NCBI RefSeq assembly: GCF_009834025.1
Contig: NZ_CP047156.1
Location: 496,001-560,000, forward strand
Origin: Epidermidibacterium keratini
GTDB taxonomy: Bacteria; Actinomycetota; Actinomycetes; Mycobacteriales; Antricoccaceae
Length of the DNA: 64,000 bases
Direction: 5' to 3'
The position numbers and the translations under genes were made by a program. Shown piece after piece: positions 17,500 through 26,739 of this stretch (the first letter of the stretch is position 1; each line of letters begins with the position of its first letter). A model generated the notes under the pieces. That model ran no database searches. It saw only the letters and a program-made list of their open reading frames with translations, and was not told the origin of the DNA.

Positions 17500-17996
17500 T
17501 GCAGCTCGCCCTGTTTCGTCACGAGCTCACTGTGCACAGCCTGAATCTCATCGAGCAGCTGCTGCTCGACGTCCCCTTCGACGATCGCGATTCTGGCTTG
17601 GGCGAGCAATGCGCCGGCGTCGCTGAGCAGCCCGGTCACGGCGTCGTACTGCTCGCGCTCGGACGCCGGTGGCTGTTGCCCCGCAAACGTTTGGGCAGTC
17701 TGGTTGGCCGACTCCTCGACATCGCTCGCCGCTACTGCTGCGTATGTGGTCGGCACCCGTCCCTCGAGCGCACCCTCGACGATTCGGCCGGCAACGACGA
17801 GCTGCCCGGCGACCTCCTCTGTCGCCTGCGCCGCATCGTCGCGCCACGACGTCGCGTCGGGTGAGTTCAGCGCACACGCCGAAAGCATGGCGACGAGTAC
17901 GCCGCATAGCGCCACCACCATCCGCCTACGGATGGTCGAGTTATCGGTGCTCGAGCAGCGAGGGAGCGTCAGCGACCGAGCGTCCGTCGAGACCAC
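17496..17996 (-). CDS. Small predicted lipoprotein
   Basis: A 166-residue protein with a basic segment (STIRRRMVV), a hydrophobic stretch and a lipobox LSAC, followed by an Ala/Glu-rich helical domain. The GTG at 17996 is used because starting at the Met just before the hydrophobic core (17921) would leave the signal peptide without positive charge. With this start it overlaps the end of dps by 28 bases. It overlaps the Nramp start by four bases. No family is recognised; position suggests a periplasmic or surface role linked to the metal transporter. Confidence 0.68.
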   Translation of the reverse strand: MVSTDARSLTLPRCSSTDNSTIRRRMVVALCGVLVAMLSACALNSPDATSWRDDAAQATEEVAGQLVVAGRIVEGALEGRVPTTYAAVAASDVEESANQTAQTFAGQQPPASEREQYDAVTGLLSDAGALLAQARIAIVEGDVEQQLLDEIQAVHSELVTKQGELQ

Positions 17997-18592
17997 GTCC
18001 CAGCCCAGGCTCTGGAACAGCTGCTGCGCCGCGACTTCGCCCGCTTCGTCGCCTTCTTCGCAGCCGACCGCTCGGTGCTGGTGCCGCGTGTGGACAGCGA
18101 CCCACTCGAGTCCTCCAGGTGCGCGCGGATGAACCAGTGGTACTTCTCCAGCTGTCCGGTCTGGCCGGTCAGCAGATCTTCGCTGACCGGATCGATCTCG
18201 TGCGTGCGCTCGATCGCCGTCCGGAAGTCACCGATGATTCCGGCGTACACGTGATCCAATGCCGCGAGATGCTCAAGCGCGTCGGCGCGAAGGACGTCGT
18301 AGTCATCCCACGTGCGGTCGCGCACGAGCGCGCCCGGCGTGCCGACCGGAGCGACGCCGAGCGTCGCGATGCGCTCGGCGATCTCGTCGAGAATCGCCCG
18401 TACGCCGACGATCTGGTCATCGAGCATCGTGTGGACGCCGATGAAGTTTGGACCGACGACGTTCCAGTGCGCGTGCTTCAGCGTGAGCTGCAGGTCGTTG
18501 AGTGCGTTCAGCCGGTCCTGCAGCAGGGCGGCTACCTTCTCGGCCTTCTTCAGGGTGAGACCGGGAACGGTGAAACCTGTGTGCTCGGCCAT
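17969..18592 (-). CDS. dps: Dps family DNA-binding ferritin-like protein
   Basis: A 207-residue Dps homologue. The ferroxidase-site segments are visible: LKHAHWNVVGPNFIGVHTMLDDQ and the upstream LNALNDLQLT helix, with DVYD-like YDVLRADALEHLAALDHVY later. The C-terminal tail after EDSSGSL is Lys/Arg/Ser-rich and suits DNA binding. ATG 18592 follows a strong AGGAGGAG site. It oxidises and stores iron and protects DNA under oxidative stress. It heads an apparent operon with a lipoprotein, an Nramp-like transporter and a PRC-barrel protein, an unusual pairing of iron storage and metal transport. Confidence 0.92.
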   Translation of the reverse strand: MAEHTGFTVPGLTLKKAEKVAALLQDRLNALNDLQLTLKHAHWNVVGPNFIGVHTMLDDQIVGVRAILDEIAERIATLGVAPVGTPGALVRDRTWDDYDVLRADALEHLAALDHVYAGIIGDFRTAIERTHEIDPVSEDLLTGQTGQLEKYHWFIRAHLEDSSGSLSTRGTSTERSAAKKATKRAKSRRSSCSRAWAGTWSRRTLGR

Positions 18593-18677
18593 GTGCTCCT
18601 CCTCGTAGGGCTCCGCCACGCGTGAGGCGTGGCCGCCGGTTCCCGTACCCAGCGAGCCGACTCGGTATTACCGCCGG

Positions 18678-19208
18678 CTACTGCGGCGGCGTCCACAGCC
18701 CGTCACGACGCCGAGGCCGCTTGCCTCCGGCCATGCGCGGGACGGCGACCAGCAGCAGGCTCATGAAGATGAGCATCACGACGATGACGATCAGACCCGC
18801 GAGATGCCCGAGAACGACATCGAAAACGAACGCCGCGATGCCGGCGACGAGTAGCGCGACGCCGGCGATCGCGACCCGCGCGATGACGTGCCCGGCCGCA
18901 ACAAGCTGCGGTTTGCGCTGCCAGCCGAACATCCTGCGATGCAAGGCGATCGGCAGCAACAGCAACGCGATGTTGATCGCGGCGAGTACGACGAGCATCA
19001 GGTAGCCGACCCGCTGGATCTGATCCAAGCTCTGGAATCGCGGCGCAAAGGGCAGCGTCAGCAAGAACCCGCCAAGAACCTGTACGCCGGTCTGCAGCAC
19101 GCGGAACTCCTGCAGCAAGTCGACCCAGTTGCGGTCGGCCTGCTCGGCCGGCGTCTCGGTGCGCGCCGGTTCAACGGCGGCGTACTCCGGCGGCTCGGCC
19201 TGTTGCAT
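18678..19208 (-). CDS. DUF6328 family membrane protein
   Basis: A 176-residue protein with four hydrophobic helices after a hydrophilic N-terminus. The segment LLQEFRVLQTGVQVLGGFLL followed by LPFAPRFQSLDQIQR is the pattern of the DUF6328 family, common in actinobacteria and of unknown function. The C-terminus is basic (AGGKRPRRRDGLW). It is a single gene between dps and tRNA-Val, transcribed in the same direction as dps. Confidence 0.75.
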   Translation of the reverse strand: MQQAEPPEYAAVEPARTETPAEQADRNWVDLLQEFRVLQTGVQVLGGFLLTLPFAPRFQSLDQIQRVGYLMLVVLAAINIALLLLPIALHRRMFGWQRKPQLVAAGHVIARVAIAGVALLVAGIAAFVFDVVLGHLAGLIVIVVMLIFMSLLLVAVPRMAGGKRPRRRDGLWTPPQ

Positions 19209-19259
19209 ACGTCGAACTCTATGCCGCTAAACCGCGAGCGACGCGGAACCGCTTGTGGG

Positions 19260-19332
19260 TGGGCGTAACAGGACTCGAACCTGTGACCACTCGCTTGTAA
19301 GGCGAGCGCTCTACCAACTGAGCTATACGCCC
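19260..19332 (-). tRNA. tRNA-Val (anticodon UAC)
   Basis: The minus strand folds as a full cloverleaf: acceptor GGGCGTA pairs with TACGCCC, the D arm is AGCTCAGTTGGTAGAGC, the anticodon loop CTTACAA is closed by CTCGC/GCGAG, and the T arm contains GTTCGAGTC. The anticodon is TAC (valine). CCA is not encoded. Confidence 0.96.
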
Positions 19333-19377
19333 CAGCGCGACCGGATCATGGTACTCGACCGGGTACGCCGGCCCGCG

Positions 19378-20676
19378 TCACGGTCCCGGGACCGGCAACG
19401 GCCGCTGGGGATCGATCGTCGACTGCGGGTCGAAGAACTGGTTGAGCACGGTCGTCTTGCCATCCAAGGCCCGCTGCAGGGTGATGCCGTCGATGTTGAT
19501 CCGCGCCTGCCGCACGCTCTGCGGCCCCATCTGCATCCAGTACGGCTGGGAGGCATCGACCGGGAAGTAGTAGCTGAACGCCTCGGTGTCGTGCAGGAAC
19601 GCGAACTTGGGGTTGCTCGCGGCGTACTGCTCGACGCCGGCGATGTCGGCGCCAAATGGATAGACCAGGTACGGCGTATCGCCGACGATCGGCCGGACCT
19701 CGGCGTCCCACAGCTGCGCGTCTGCCTTGATCGTCCCCGCCGAGCTCTTGGTCATGTCGATGTGACCCCACGAGTGGGAGGCAAAACGCCAGCCCGCCGC
19801 CTTGATCGCATCGGCCACCGGCTTGGCCGCCGCCTGCTCAGCTTTCGTGGTGGCGTTGTCGCCGTACGTCTTCACGCTGGTGCGGTAGCCGAGGACGCCG
19901 TTGTAGCCGGTGAGGGCGATGGTTCCTTTGTCGCCGCGGTAGGAGAAGTCGGGGTGAGCGGCGACGAAGTCATCGATGATGGGCATGACGTCGTAGCTGC
20001 CCTCGGTCGAGTTTCCGGCGGCGTCGGTGTAGACGTTGCGGACGCGGCCATCGCTGGCGACGACCAGCTTGTCCGGGAAGCCGTCGCCCTCCATGTACTC
20101 GTAGTAGCTCACATCGTCGATGCTGAGCACCAGCGGCTTCTTGCCCGGCGGCAGCAGGATTGGGTTGGCGACCATCGCGCCATCGGGACCGGGTGAGGCG
20201 ATGCGGTCGGGATGGATCAGCACGTAGCCGTTGTCGTAGATCTGCTGAAGCTGCGCGGTGAACTCGTTCAGCGTGACCATGTACTGGCTGTAGCCGGTCG
20301 CCTGCGGAGAGTTGAAAGCGCGGGCCGGATCGACGATGAGCGAGTGATAGAAGATGTGCGGAATCGTGGTGTTGTCCGGCCATGCGACCGCCGAGGCCTT
20401 CGCCGACTGGACCTTCTGCAGCTCGGCGTCGACCTTCTTGTTACCCGACATTGTCTGCAACGTGCCGATGGCGCCGTCGTAGTCGTACTGCGCCGCCTGT
20501 TGCTGCGCCGTCTGGATGAGCTGATCTTCCGGCGACACGGTCGGCGTGGCACTGCTCGAGCCGGCTCCACCCGCGCCGCCCTTGCCCGCCGTCGCGCCCG
20601 AGGTGCATCCGGCGACGATCAGCGCGATGAGCAGTACGGCGTACCGAAGCGCGCGGCTGCGCAGGCGAACATTCAC
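19378..20676 (-). CDS. Polysaccharide deacetylase family lipoprotein
   Basis: A 432-residue exported protein. The GTG at 20676 follows GGGAGGGA and gives a lipoprotein signal (VRLRSRALRYAVLLIALIVAGC). After a Gly/Ser/Ala-rich linker and a helical region, the NodB-like domain shows VLSIDDVSYYEYM (metal Asp motif), IALTGYNGVLGYRT and the paired histidines FASHSWGHIDM, then YLVYPFGADI. It would remove acetyl groups from cell-surface polysaccharide or peptidoglycan. The substrate is not known. It is a single gene, downstream of ahpE across a 165-base gap that holds no other gene. Confidence 0.85.
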   Translation of the reverse strand: MNVRLRSRALRYAVLLIALIVAGCTSGATAGKGGAGGAGSSSATPTVSPEDQLIQTAQQQAAQYDYDGAIGTLQTMSGNKKVDAELQKVQSAKASAVAWPDNTTIPHIFYHSLIVDPARAFNSPQATGYSQYMVTLNEFTAQLQQIYDNGYVLIHPDRIASPGPDGAMVANPILLPPGKKPLVLSIDDVSYYEYMEGDGFPDKLVVASDGRVRNVYTDAAGNSTEGSYDVMPIIDDFVAAHPDFSYRGDKGTIALTGYNGVLGYRTSVKTYGDNATTKAEQAAAKPVADAIKAAGWRFASHSWGHIDMTKSSAGTIKADAQLWDAEVRPIVGDTPYLVYPFGADIAGVEQYAASNPKFAFLHDTEAFSYYFPVDASQPYWMQMGPQSVRQARINIDGITLQRALDGKTTVLNQFFDPQSTIDPQRPLPVPGP

Positions 20677-20841
20677 GGTCCCTCCCCAAAACGTGATCGG
20701 GTCACAGCGCACTGCTAGATCTGTGCGTCGGTGACCCCGGCTCACCAAAACTATAAGGCGGAGAGGGCCTCTCACCAGGCATTTTGTGCGGCGCGCCACG
20801 CGCCGCCTGTCAAGATCGAGCTCGACGAGAGCGGTCGCGCG

Positions 20842-21309
20842 TTAGGCGGCGAGTGCGCTCATCGCGTCACGCCAGGCACTCTGGTCGCGCGCTTCGCCCG
20901 GGCCGTTGACCTCGGCAAAGCGCACGATGCCGTCGCGGTCGATCAGGAAGGTCCCGCGCAGCGCGAAACCCTTCTGCGGCTCGAAGACGCCGTACTGCTC
21001 AGCGATCTGTCCGTGCGGCCAGAAGTCCGACAGCAGCGGGAACTCGTAGCCCTCCTGCTGCGCCCACGCCTTCAGGGCAAACGGGTGGTCGACCGAGATC
21101 GGCAGCACCTGCACGTCGTCGTTCTGGAATGCCGAGATGTCATCGCGTACGGCGCACAGCTCACCGGTGCAGATGCCACTGAAGGCGAACGGGTAAAACA
21201 CCAGCAATACGGCCTGCTTGCCGCGGAAGTCAGCAAGCGAGACGTCCTGGTTGTTCTGGTCCTTGGTTGCGAACTCCGGCGCCTGGTCGCCGACCTTGAT
21301 CTCTGCCAC
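20842..21309 (-). CDS. ahpE: Peroxiredoxin AhpE
   Basis: A 155-residue thioredoxin-fold peroxidase of the actinobacterial AhpE class. The peroxidatic cysteine is C47 in FYPFAFSGICTGELC, with C52 close by. VLPISVDHPFALKAWA and the LRGTFLIDRDGIVRF strand complete the fold. It reduces peroxides and peroxynitrite, with electrons supplied in relatives by mycothiol or a mycoredoxin. ATG 21309 follows GAAGGAGAG. It is a monocistronic-looking gene between two lipoprotein genes. Confidence 0.93.
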   Translation of the reverse strand: MAEIKVGDQAPEFATKDQNNQDVSLADFRGKQAVLLVFYPFAFSGICTGELCAVRDDISAFQNDDVQVLPISVDHPFALKAWAQQEGYEFPLLSDFWPHGQIAEQYGVFEPQKGFALRGTFLIDRDGIVRFAEVNGPGEARDQSAWRDAMSALAA

Positions 21310-21357
21310 CGATCTCTCCTTCGATACGCGCTGCTGCGCACTCAGGCCGGGCGCTCG

Positions 21358-21837
21358 CTACAGGCCGCAGTAGGCCTTGACCGCATCCATCGCGACCGTG
21401 AACGCATCCAGCCGGACCTCGATACCTTGGCCGAGGCCCTGCACGAGCGTATCCATCTCAAAGACGACGGCCTGCAGCCTCGTCGCGAGGGTGGGGTCGG
21501 CGATCGCCGGGAGCTGTGCCGTGATCTGGTCGGCGTACCCCTGGATCTCGGCGGCGAGGGCGGCCCGCTGGTCGGCGGTGGGGATGTTGCCATTGGTGGC
21601 GAGCGCCTTCCAGGACGGCAAAAAGCCTTCTGCCGCAGCAACTCCGGCGGCGCACTGCTCATCGAGCAGCTGCTGGGGGTCGACCGTCGAGCCGCCGTCG
21701 CTCTGGGGCGCGCTCGCGCCCGACGAGGCGCTTGCCTGGGAAGCTTTGCCTTCGACGGTGACGGTGCAGCTCGCGGCCACGAACGGAAACACCACGCACC
21801 CAAGTGCGGCGGCGAGGCGCTTCACGGACGGCGTCAT
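21358..21837 (-). CDS. Small predicted lipoprotein
   Basis: A 159-residue protein with signal peptide MTPSVKRLAAALGCVVFPF and lipobox VAASC, then a Ser/Ala/Gly linker and an Ala/Gln/Leu-rich helical domain with a cysteine pair (DEQCAAG and KAYCGL) that could form a disulfide. ATG 21837 is chosen for its signal peptide; the frame is open upstream but not signal-like. No family is recognised. It diverges from aceE across a 287-base gap. Confidence 0.68.
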   Translation of the reverse strand: MTPSVKRLAAALGCVVFPFVAASCTVTVEGKASQASASSGASAPQSDGGSTVDPQQLLDEQCAAGVAAAEGFLPSWKALATNGNIPTADQRAALAAEIQGYADQITAQLPAIADPTLATRLQAVVFEMDTLVQGLGQGIEVRLDAFTVAMDAVKAYCGL

Positions 21838-22124
21838 AGTCGGCGCTTTCACGGTCCTATCGGAAGTCGTTCGGCGTCCTGCAACACAAACGCCAACAGC
21901 GTACAGAACCGGCCGATCCAGACGGGATGCTCGATCGGTCGGCCGCATCACTTTACTAGCCCAGCCTGCGAGTAGTACTCGGCGGTAGCCGCGCGCATTT
22001 CGGATTGGGCCTCCCCGCGCACGGACATAGCCACTGCGTCTGGAATAGATTGGGAGTACGTCGATCGTTCACCACCCTCGAACGGTCGCCCGTAGGGTGC
22101 ACACCAGGCTAAGGAGACCCCCTC

Positions 22125-24962
22125 GTGACAGCCGATGAGATGACCAAGATCGCCGATGAGCTGGAGCCATCAGCAGACCCGAGCTCGAACGATCTAGTGG
22201 TGACTGGTCCGGACCCGAAGGACCGTACCCAGGCCATCCACGACGGGATGGCCACCCAGATCTACGACAGCGACCCTGACGAGACCCAGGAATGGCTGGA
22301 CTCGCTGGATGCGGTCGTCGACAACGCCGGGCCCTTGCGCGCCCGCCACCTGCTCTCGCGTGTCATCGAACGCGCCCGCTCGCGCGCCGTAGGACTTCCG
22401 GCGCTGCGCAGCACCGACTACATCAACACCATCCCGCCCGAGGAGGAGCCGGAGTTTCCCGGCGACGAGTCGCTCGAGCGCCGCTACCGCCGCTACATCC
22501 GGTGGAACGCCGCGGTCATGGTGCACCGCGCGCAGCGCCCGGGCATCGGCGTCGGCGGACACATCTCGACGTACGCCTCCTCCGCTGCCCTCTACGAAGT
22601 CGGGTTCAACCACTTCTTCCGCGGCCGCGGTCATCCCGGCGGCGGTGACCAGATCTACATCCAGGGCCACGGCTCGCCAGGCGTCTACGCCCGCGCCTAC
22701 CTCGAGGGTCGGCTCGACGAGGACCTCCTTGACGGCTTCCGCCAGGAGCTCTCGCGCGGACCGGGCAACGGCCTTCCGTCGTACCCGCACCCTCGTTTGA
22801 TGCCGGACTTCTGGGAATACCCGACGGTCTCGATGGGCCTCGGCCCGCTTAACGCGATCTACCAGGCACGCTTTAACCGCTACCTACACAACCGCGGCAT
22901 CAAGGACACCTCCGACCAGCGGGTGTGGGCGTTCCTTGGCGATGGCGAGATGGACGAGGTCGAGTCGCTCGGTGCGATCGGGCTGGCTGCCCGCGAGGAG
23001 CTCGACAACCTCACGTTCGTCATCAACGCCAACCTGCAGCGCCTCGACGGTCCGGTGCGCGGCAACGGCAAGATCATCCAGGAGCTGGAGTCGTTCTTCA
23101 CCGGTGCCGGCTGGAACGTCATCAAGGTCGTGTGGGGCCGCGGGTGGGACGACCTGCTCGCGCGCGACACCGAAGGCGCTCTGCTGGACATCATGAACAC
23201 CACGCCCGACGGCGACTTCCAGACCTACAAGGCCAACAACGGCGCGTTCGTGCGCGAGCACTTCTTCGGCCGCGACCCGCGCGCGCTGAAGATGGTCGAG
23301 CACATGAGCGACGACGAGATCTGGAAGCTGCAGCGCGGTGGCCACGACTACCGCAAGGTGTACGCCGCCTACAAGCGGGCCGTCGAGCACACCGGCCAGC
23401 CGACGGTGATCATCGCCAAGACGATCAAGGGCTGGACCCTCGGTCCGCACTTCGAGGGTCGCAACGCCACGCACCAGATGAAGAAGCTCGCGCTGCAGGA
23501 TCTGCAGACCTTCCGCGATCGGATGGAGATCCCGATCAGCGACAAGGACCTCGACGAGAAGCTGCCGCCGTACTACAAGCCGGCGCAGGACTCCGACGAG
23601 CTTGAGTACATGCGCGAGCGGCGGCGCGAGCTCGGTGGCGACGCTCCGTCGCGCCCGACGGAATACCCGGTGCTGGGCCAGCCCGCCGAGGAGCGCTTCG
23701 AGGTGATGAAGCGCGGCTCGGGCAAACAGCCGGTCGCGACCACGATGGCGTTTGTGCGCCTGGTGCGCGAGCTGTTCAAGGACGAGGCGATCGGCAAGCG
23801 CATCGTGCCGATCATCCCGGACGAGGCGCGTACCTTCGGCATGGACTCGTTCTTCCCGAACCAGAAGATCTACTCACCGCACGGACAGCACTACACCTCG
23901 GTCGACAGCGAACTTATCCTGGCCTACAAGGAATCCACCGACGGCGTCATCCTGCACGAGGGTATTAACGAGGCGGGCTCGACGGCATCGTTCACGGCAG
24001 TGGGTACGTCGTACGCCACGCACGGCGAGCCGATGATCCCGATGTACATCTTCTACTCGATGTTTGGCTTCCAGCGCACCGGCGACGGCTTCTGGGCCGC
24101 CGGCGATCAGATGGCGCGCGGTTTCGTGCTCGGCGCGACGGCCGGTCGTACGACGCTCAACGGTGAAGGCCTGCAGCACCAGGACGGCCACTCGCTGCTG
24201 CTCGCCTCGACCAACCCGGCGGTCGTGGCGTACGACGCGGCGTACGGCTACGAGCTCGGGCACATCACCAAGGACGCGATCGTGCGGATGTACGGCGATG
24301 GCTCGGACGGGCGCGACCAAAACGTCATGTACTACCTGACGATGTACAACGAGCCTTACCCGCAGCCGGCCGAGCCCGAGGGCGTCGATGTCGAGGGCAT
24401 CCTGCGCGGAATCCACCTGGTCTCCCCCGGCCAGCCCGACAGCGGTCGTCCGCGGGTGCAGCTGCTCGCGTCGGGTGTCGCCGTACCGTGGGCCATCGAG
24501 GCGCAGCGGATGCTCGGCGAGGACTGGGGCGTGGACGCCGACGTGTGGTCGGTGACGAGCTGGAACGAGCTGCGCCGCGACGCGCTGGATGCCGACAAGC
24601 ACAACTTCATGAATCCCGGCGAGCAGGCCAAGGTCCCCTACGTGACGTCGGTACTTGCCGATCGCCAGGGCCCGGTCGTGGCGGTATCGGACTACATGCG
24701 CGCCGTGCAGGACCAGATTCGCCAGTGGGTGCCGGGGCGGTTCAACTCGCTCGGCACCGACGGGTTCGGGCTGTCTGACACCCGCCCGGCGCTGCGCCGG
24801 CACTTCGCGGTCGACGCCCCGACGATCGTGCTGCGCGCGCTGACGTCGCTGTCCGAGGAGGGTCAGTTCGACGCGGCGAAGCTGCCGGAGGTCATCGAGC
24901 GCTACCACGTGTTCGACCCGACCGAGGTTGAGGCCGACCTCAGCGGCGGCCAGGCCACCTAA
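22125..24962 (+). CDS. aceE: Pyruvate dehydrogenase E1 component, homodimeric type
   Basis: A 945-residue homodimeric E1, the size found in actinobacteria and Gram-negative bacteria. It decarboxylates pyruvate using thiamine diphosphate and passes the acetyl group to E2. The thiamine-binding motif starts [10 protein letters not shown] (about residue 272) and ends in [11 protein letters not shown]. Other family blocks are [29 protein letters not shown] and [16 protein letters not shown] 22125 is preceded by AAGGAG at a good distance. In this window it is not beside E2 or E3 genes. The 287-base upstream region is its promoter region and holds no other gene. Confidence 0.96.
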   Translation: MTADEMTKIADELEPSADPSSNDLVVTGPDPKDRTQAIHDGMATQIYDSDPDETQEWLDSLDAVVDNAGPLRARHLLSRVIERARSRAVGLPALRSTDYINTIPPEEEPEFPGDESLERRYRRYIRWNAAVMVHRAQRPGIGVGGHISTYASSAALYEVGFNHFFRGRGHPGGGDQIYIQGHGSPGVYARAYLEGRLDEDLLDGFRQELSRGPGNGLPSYPHPRLMPDFWEYPTVSMGLGPLNAIYQARFNRYLHNRGIKDTSDQRVWAFLGDGEMDEVESLGAIGLAAREELDNLTFVINANLQRLDGPVRGNGKIIQELESFFTGAGWNVIKVVWGRGWDDLLARDTEGALLDIMNTTPDGDFQTYKANNGAFVREHFFGRDPRALKMVEHMSDDEIWKLQRGGHDYRKVYAAYKRAVEHTGQPTVIIAKTIKGWTLGPHFEGRNATHQMKKLALQDLQTFRDRMEIPISDKDLDEKLPPYYKPAQDSDELEYMRERRRELGGDAPSRPTEYPVLGQPAEERFEVMKRGSGKQPVATTMAFVRLVRELFKDEAIGKRIVPIIPDEARTFGMDSFFPNQKIYSPHGQHYTSVDSELILAYKESTDGVILHEGINEAGSTASFTAVGTSYATHGEPMIPMYIFYSMFGFQRTGDGFWAAGDQMARGFVLGATAGRTTLNGEGLQHQDGHSLLLASTNPAVVAYDAAYGYELGHITKDAIVRMYGDGSDGRDQNVMYYLTMYNEPYPQPAEPEGVDVEGILRGIHLVSPGQPDSGRPRVQLLASGVAVPWAIEAQRMLGEDWGVDADVWSVTSWNELRRDALDADKHNFMNPGEQAKVPYVTSVLADRQGPVVAVSDYMRAVQDQIRQWVPGRFNSLGTDGFGLSDTRPALRRHFAVDAPTIVLRALTSLSEEGQFDAAKLPEVIERYHVFDPTEVEADLSGGQAT

Positions 24963-24980
24963 CCGACCCGCCGACGCTCT

Positions 24981-25023
24981 AGGTGTGGTGTGGCTGTCAC
25001 CCAGTGACAGCTACGCCACATCT
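24981..25023. terminator. Hairpin between convergent aceE and PAP2 genes
   Basis: Arms 24984-25000 (TGTGGTGTGGCTGTCAC) and 25004-25020 pair with two G-U-type mismatches around a tiny loop, and pairing extends outward to AGG/TCT. It lies 20 bases after the aceE stop and overlaps the stop codon of the PAP2 gene, so it can serve both directions. Confidence 0.75.
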
Positions 25024-25691
25024 AAGGGCTGTCGTTCGGCGGTGCGCGCCACATGGCGATCGGCGACGGCGCCGACAACCAACGCGACGCTGAAGACCCA
25101 CGCAAGCGCGAGCCCAAACCCGGCGAGGACGTCGGTCGGGTAGTGCACACCGAGCGCGAGCCGGCTGATCCCGGCGAGTACGGCGATCGCAAACACCACG
25201 ACCCCGGCGATGACCCGGGCGGTCCCATGCAGGCTCATCACGACAACGCAGAATGCGATCGAGGCAAACGCCATCGCGCCGCCGGCATGCCCGCTGGGAA
25301 AGGACTGCAGCTGCTGCAGGCTGTAGTCGTGCTGGATGGGCGGGCGGGGCCGCTCGACGAGCACCTTCACACCCCAGCTCACCATCGAGTAGAGCGAGGC
25401 GATCGCCACGAAAACCGCGACGCGCCACCGCTTCGTGACCAACGCGATGAAGATCAGAAAAATGCTCAGCGGTGTCAGGAAGCGAGACTCGCCGAAGTGC
25501 GTGATTGCCTGCCACACACGGAAAGTTCCACCGTCTAGGGCCCATTGGTTGACCGTCGAGGTGATCGCGAGGTCCGGGCCGACCGGACGCTTCTCGGCGA
25601 CGAGTACGGCGATCAGCATCGCCAGGAACAAAGCAAACCCGCCACCGGCGACCCACCACATGCGGCCCTTCGGCCACCAGGAACTGAGCAT
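25011..25691 (-). CDS. PAP2 superfamily membrane phosphatase
   Basis: A 226-residue membrane protein with six hydrophobic segments and all three phosphatidic acid phosphatase type 2 motifs: KVLVERPRP, FPSGHAGG, and SRLALGVHYPTDVLAG. It should dephosphorylate a lipid phosphate or polyprenyl pyrophosphate at the outer membrane face. The substrate is not shown. It diverges from fabD and ends in the terminator shared with aceE. Confidence 0.9.
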   Translation of the reverse strand: MLSSWWPKGRMWWVAGGGFALFLAMLIAVLVAEKRPVGPDLAITSTVNQWALDGGTFRVWQAITHFGESRFLTPLSIFLIFIALVTKRWRVAVFVAIASLYSMVSWGVKVLVERPRPPIQHDYSLQQLQSFPSGHAGGAMAFASIAFCVVVMSLHGTARVIAGVVVFAIAVLAGISRLALGVHYPTDVLAGFGLALAWVFSVALVVGAVADRHVARTAERQPLDVA

Positions 25692-25810
25692 CGTTCCATC
25701 ATCGCGTCTGGAGTGTGCGGTGGGCGTCTACGACACCGCCACGGCATGGCGCCGCTCACGTCCACCCCGAGATGCTGGAAATACTCAGCGGTAACGACCA
25801 AGGTGGACAC

Positions 25811-26716
25811 GTGATCGCGATCGTTGCGCCCGGTCAGGGCTCCCAGACTCCAGGAATGCTCAGCCCGTGGCTCGAACTGCCCGGCACGGACGAGACTATC
25901 GGGCAGATGTCTGAGCTGAGCGGTCTTGACCTCAAGCGGCTCGGCACCACCGCCGACGCCGACGAGATCAAGGACACCGCGATCACCCAGCCGCTCGTCG
26001 TCTCACTCTCGCTGCTGGCGTGGCAGGCACTCGATAACCCGCAGGGCGACATCGTCGTTGCCGGGCACAGCGTCGGTGAGCTGGCCGCTGCTGCGATGGC
26101 CGGCATCCTCGAGCCGAGCGCCGCCGTACGCCTCGCCGCCGTGCGCGGTCGCGCGATGGCGCAGGCGTGCGCGATCACCCCGACCTCGATGGCCGCCGTA
26201 CTCGGCGGAGACCGCGACGAGGTCCTCGCTGCGATCGCCGCGTGCGACCTGACCCCGGCCAACCAAAACGGTGCCGGTCAGATCGTGGCTGCCGGACCAG
26301 TCGAGGGCATCGAGAAGCTGCAGGCCAATCCCCCGGCGAAGGCGCGCGTCATGCCGCTGTCGGTCGCCGGCGCCTTCCACACCGAATACATGGAGCCCGC
26401 CACCGAGACGGTGCGCGGCGAGCGCGACACCATCACCGCGAAAGCACCCACGCTGCAGATCCTCTCGAACGCCGACGGCAAGGTGATCGAGGACGGCGGC
26501 GAGTACCTCGATCGTCTCGTCACCCAGGTGACCCGTCCCGTGCGCTGGGACCTGTGCATGGAGACGATGCTCGCCATGGGCATCACCGCGCAAGCCGAGC
26601 TGCCGCCTGCCGGAGCCCTCACCGGACTGGCAAAACGGGGTATGAAGGGCGTACAGACCGTGCCCATCAAGGGCCCGGACGACCTCACGACTGTGCGCGA
26701 GCTGCTGTCGGCCTGA
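25811..26716 (+). CDS. fabD: Malonyl-CoA:ACP transacylase FabD
   Basis: A 301-residue acyltransferase that loads malonate onto acyl carrier protein. It opens VIAIVAPGQGSQTPGM and has the active-site GHSVGE with Ser87, then GRAMAQA and the histidine in SVAGAFHTEYM. GTG 25811 has AAGGTGG upstream; the frame is open further 5' but lacks similarity. It is the first gene of the fabD-fabH-acpP-fabF-accD operon, the order known from Streptomyces. Confidence 0.95.
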   Translation: MIAIVAPGQGSQTPGMLSPWLELPGTDETIGQMSELSGLDLKRLGTTADADEIKDTAITQPLVVSLSLLAWQALDNPQGDIVVAGHSVGELAAAAMAGILEPSAAVRLAAVRGRAMAQACAITPTSMAAVLGGDRDEVLAAIAACDLTPANQNGAGQIVAAGPVEGIEKLQANPPAKARVMPLSVAGAFHTEYMEPATETVRGERDTITAKAPTLQILSNADGKVIEDGGEYLDRLVTQVTRPVRWDLCMETMLAMGITAQAELPPAGALTGLAKRGMKGVQTVPIKGPDDLTTVRELLSA

Positions 26717-26739
26717 CCGGCTCACCGCGCTGGATCCTC

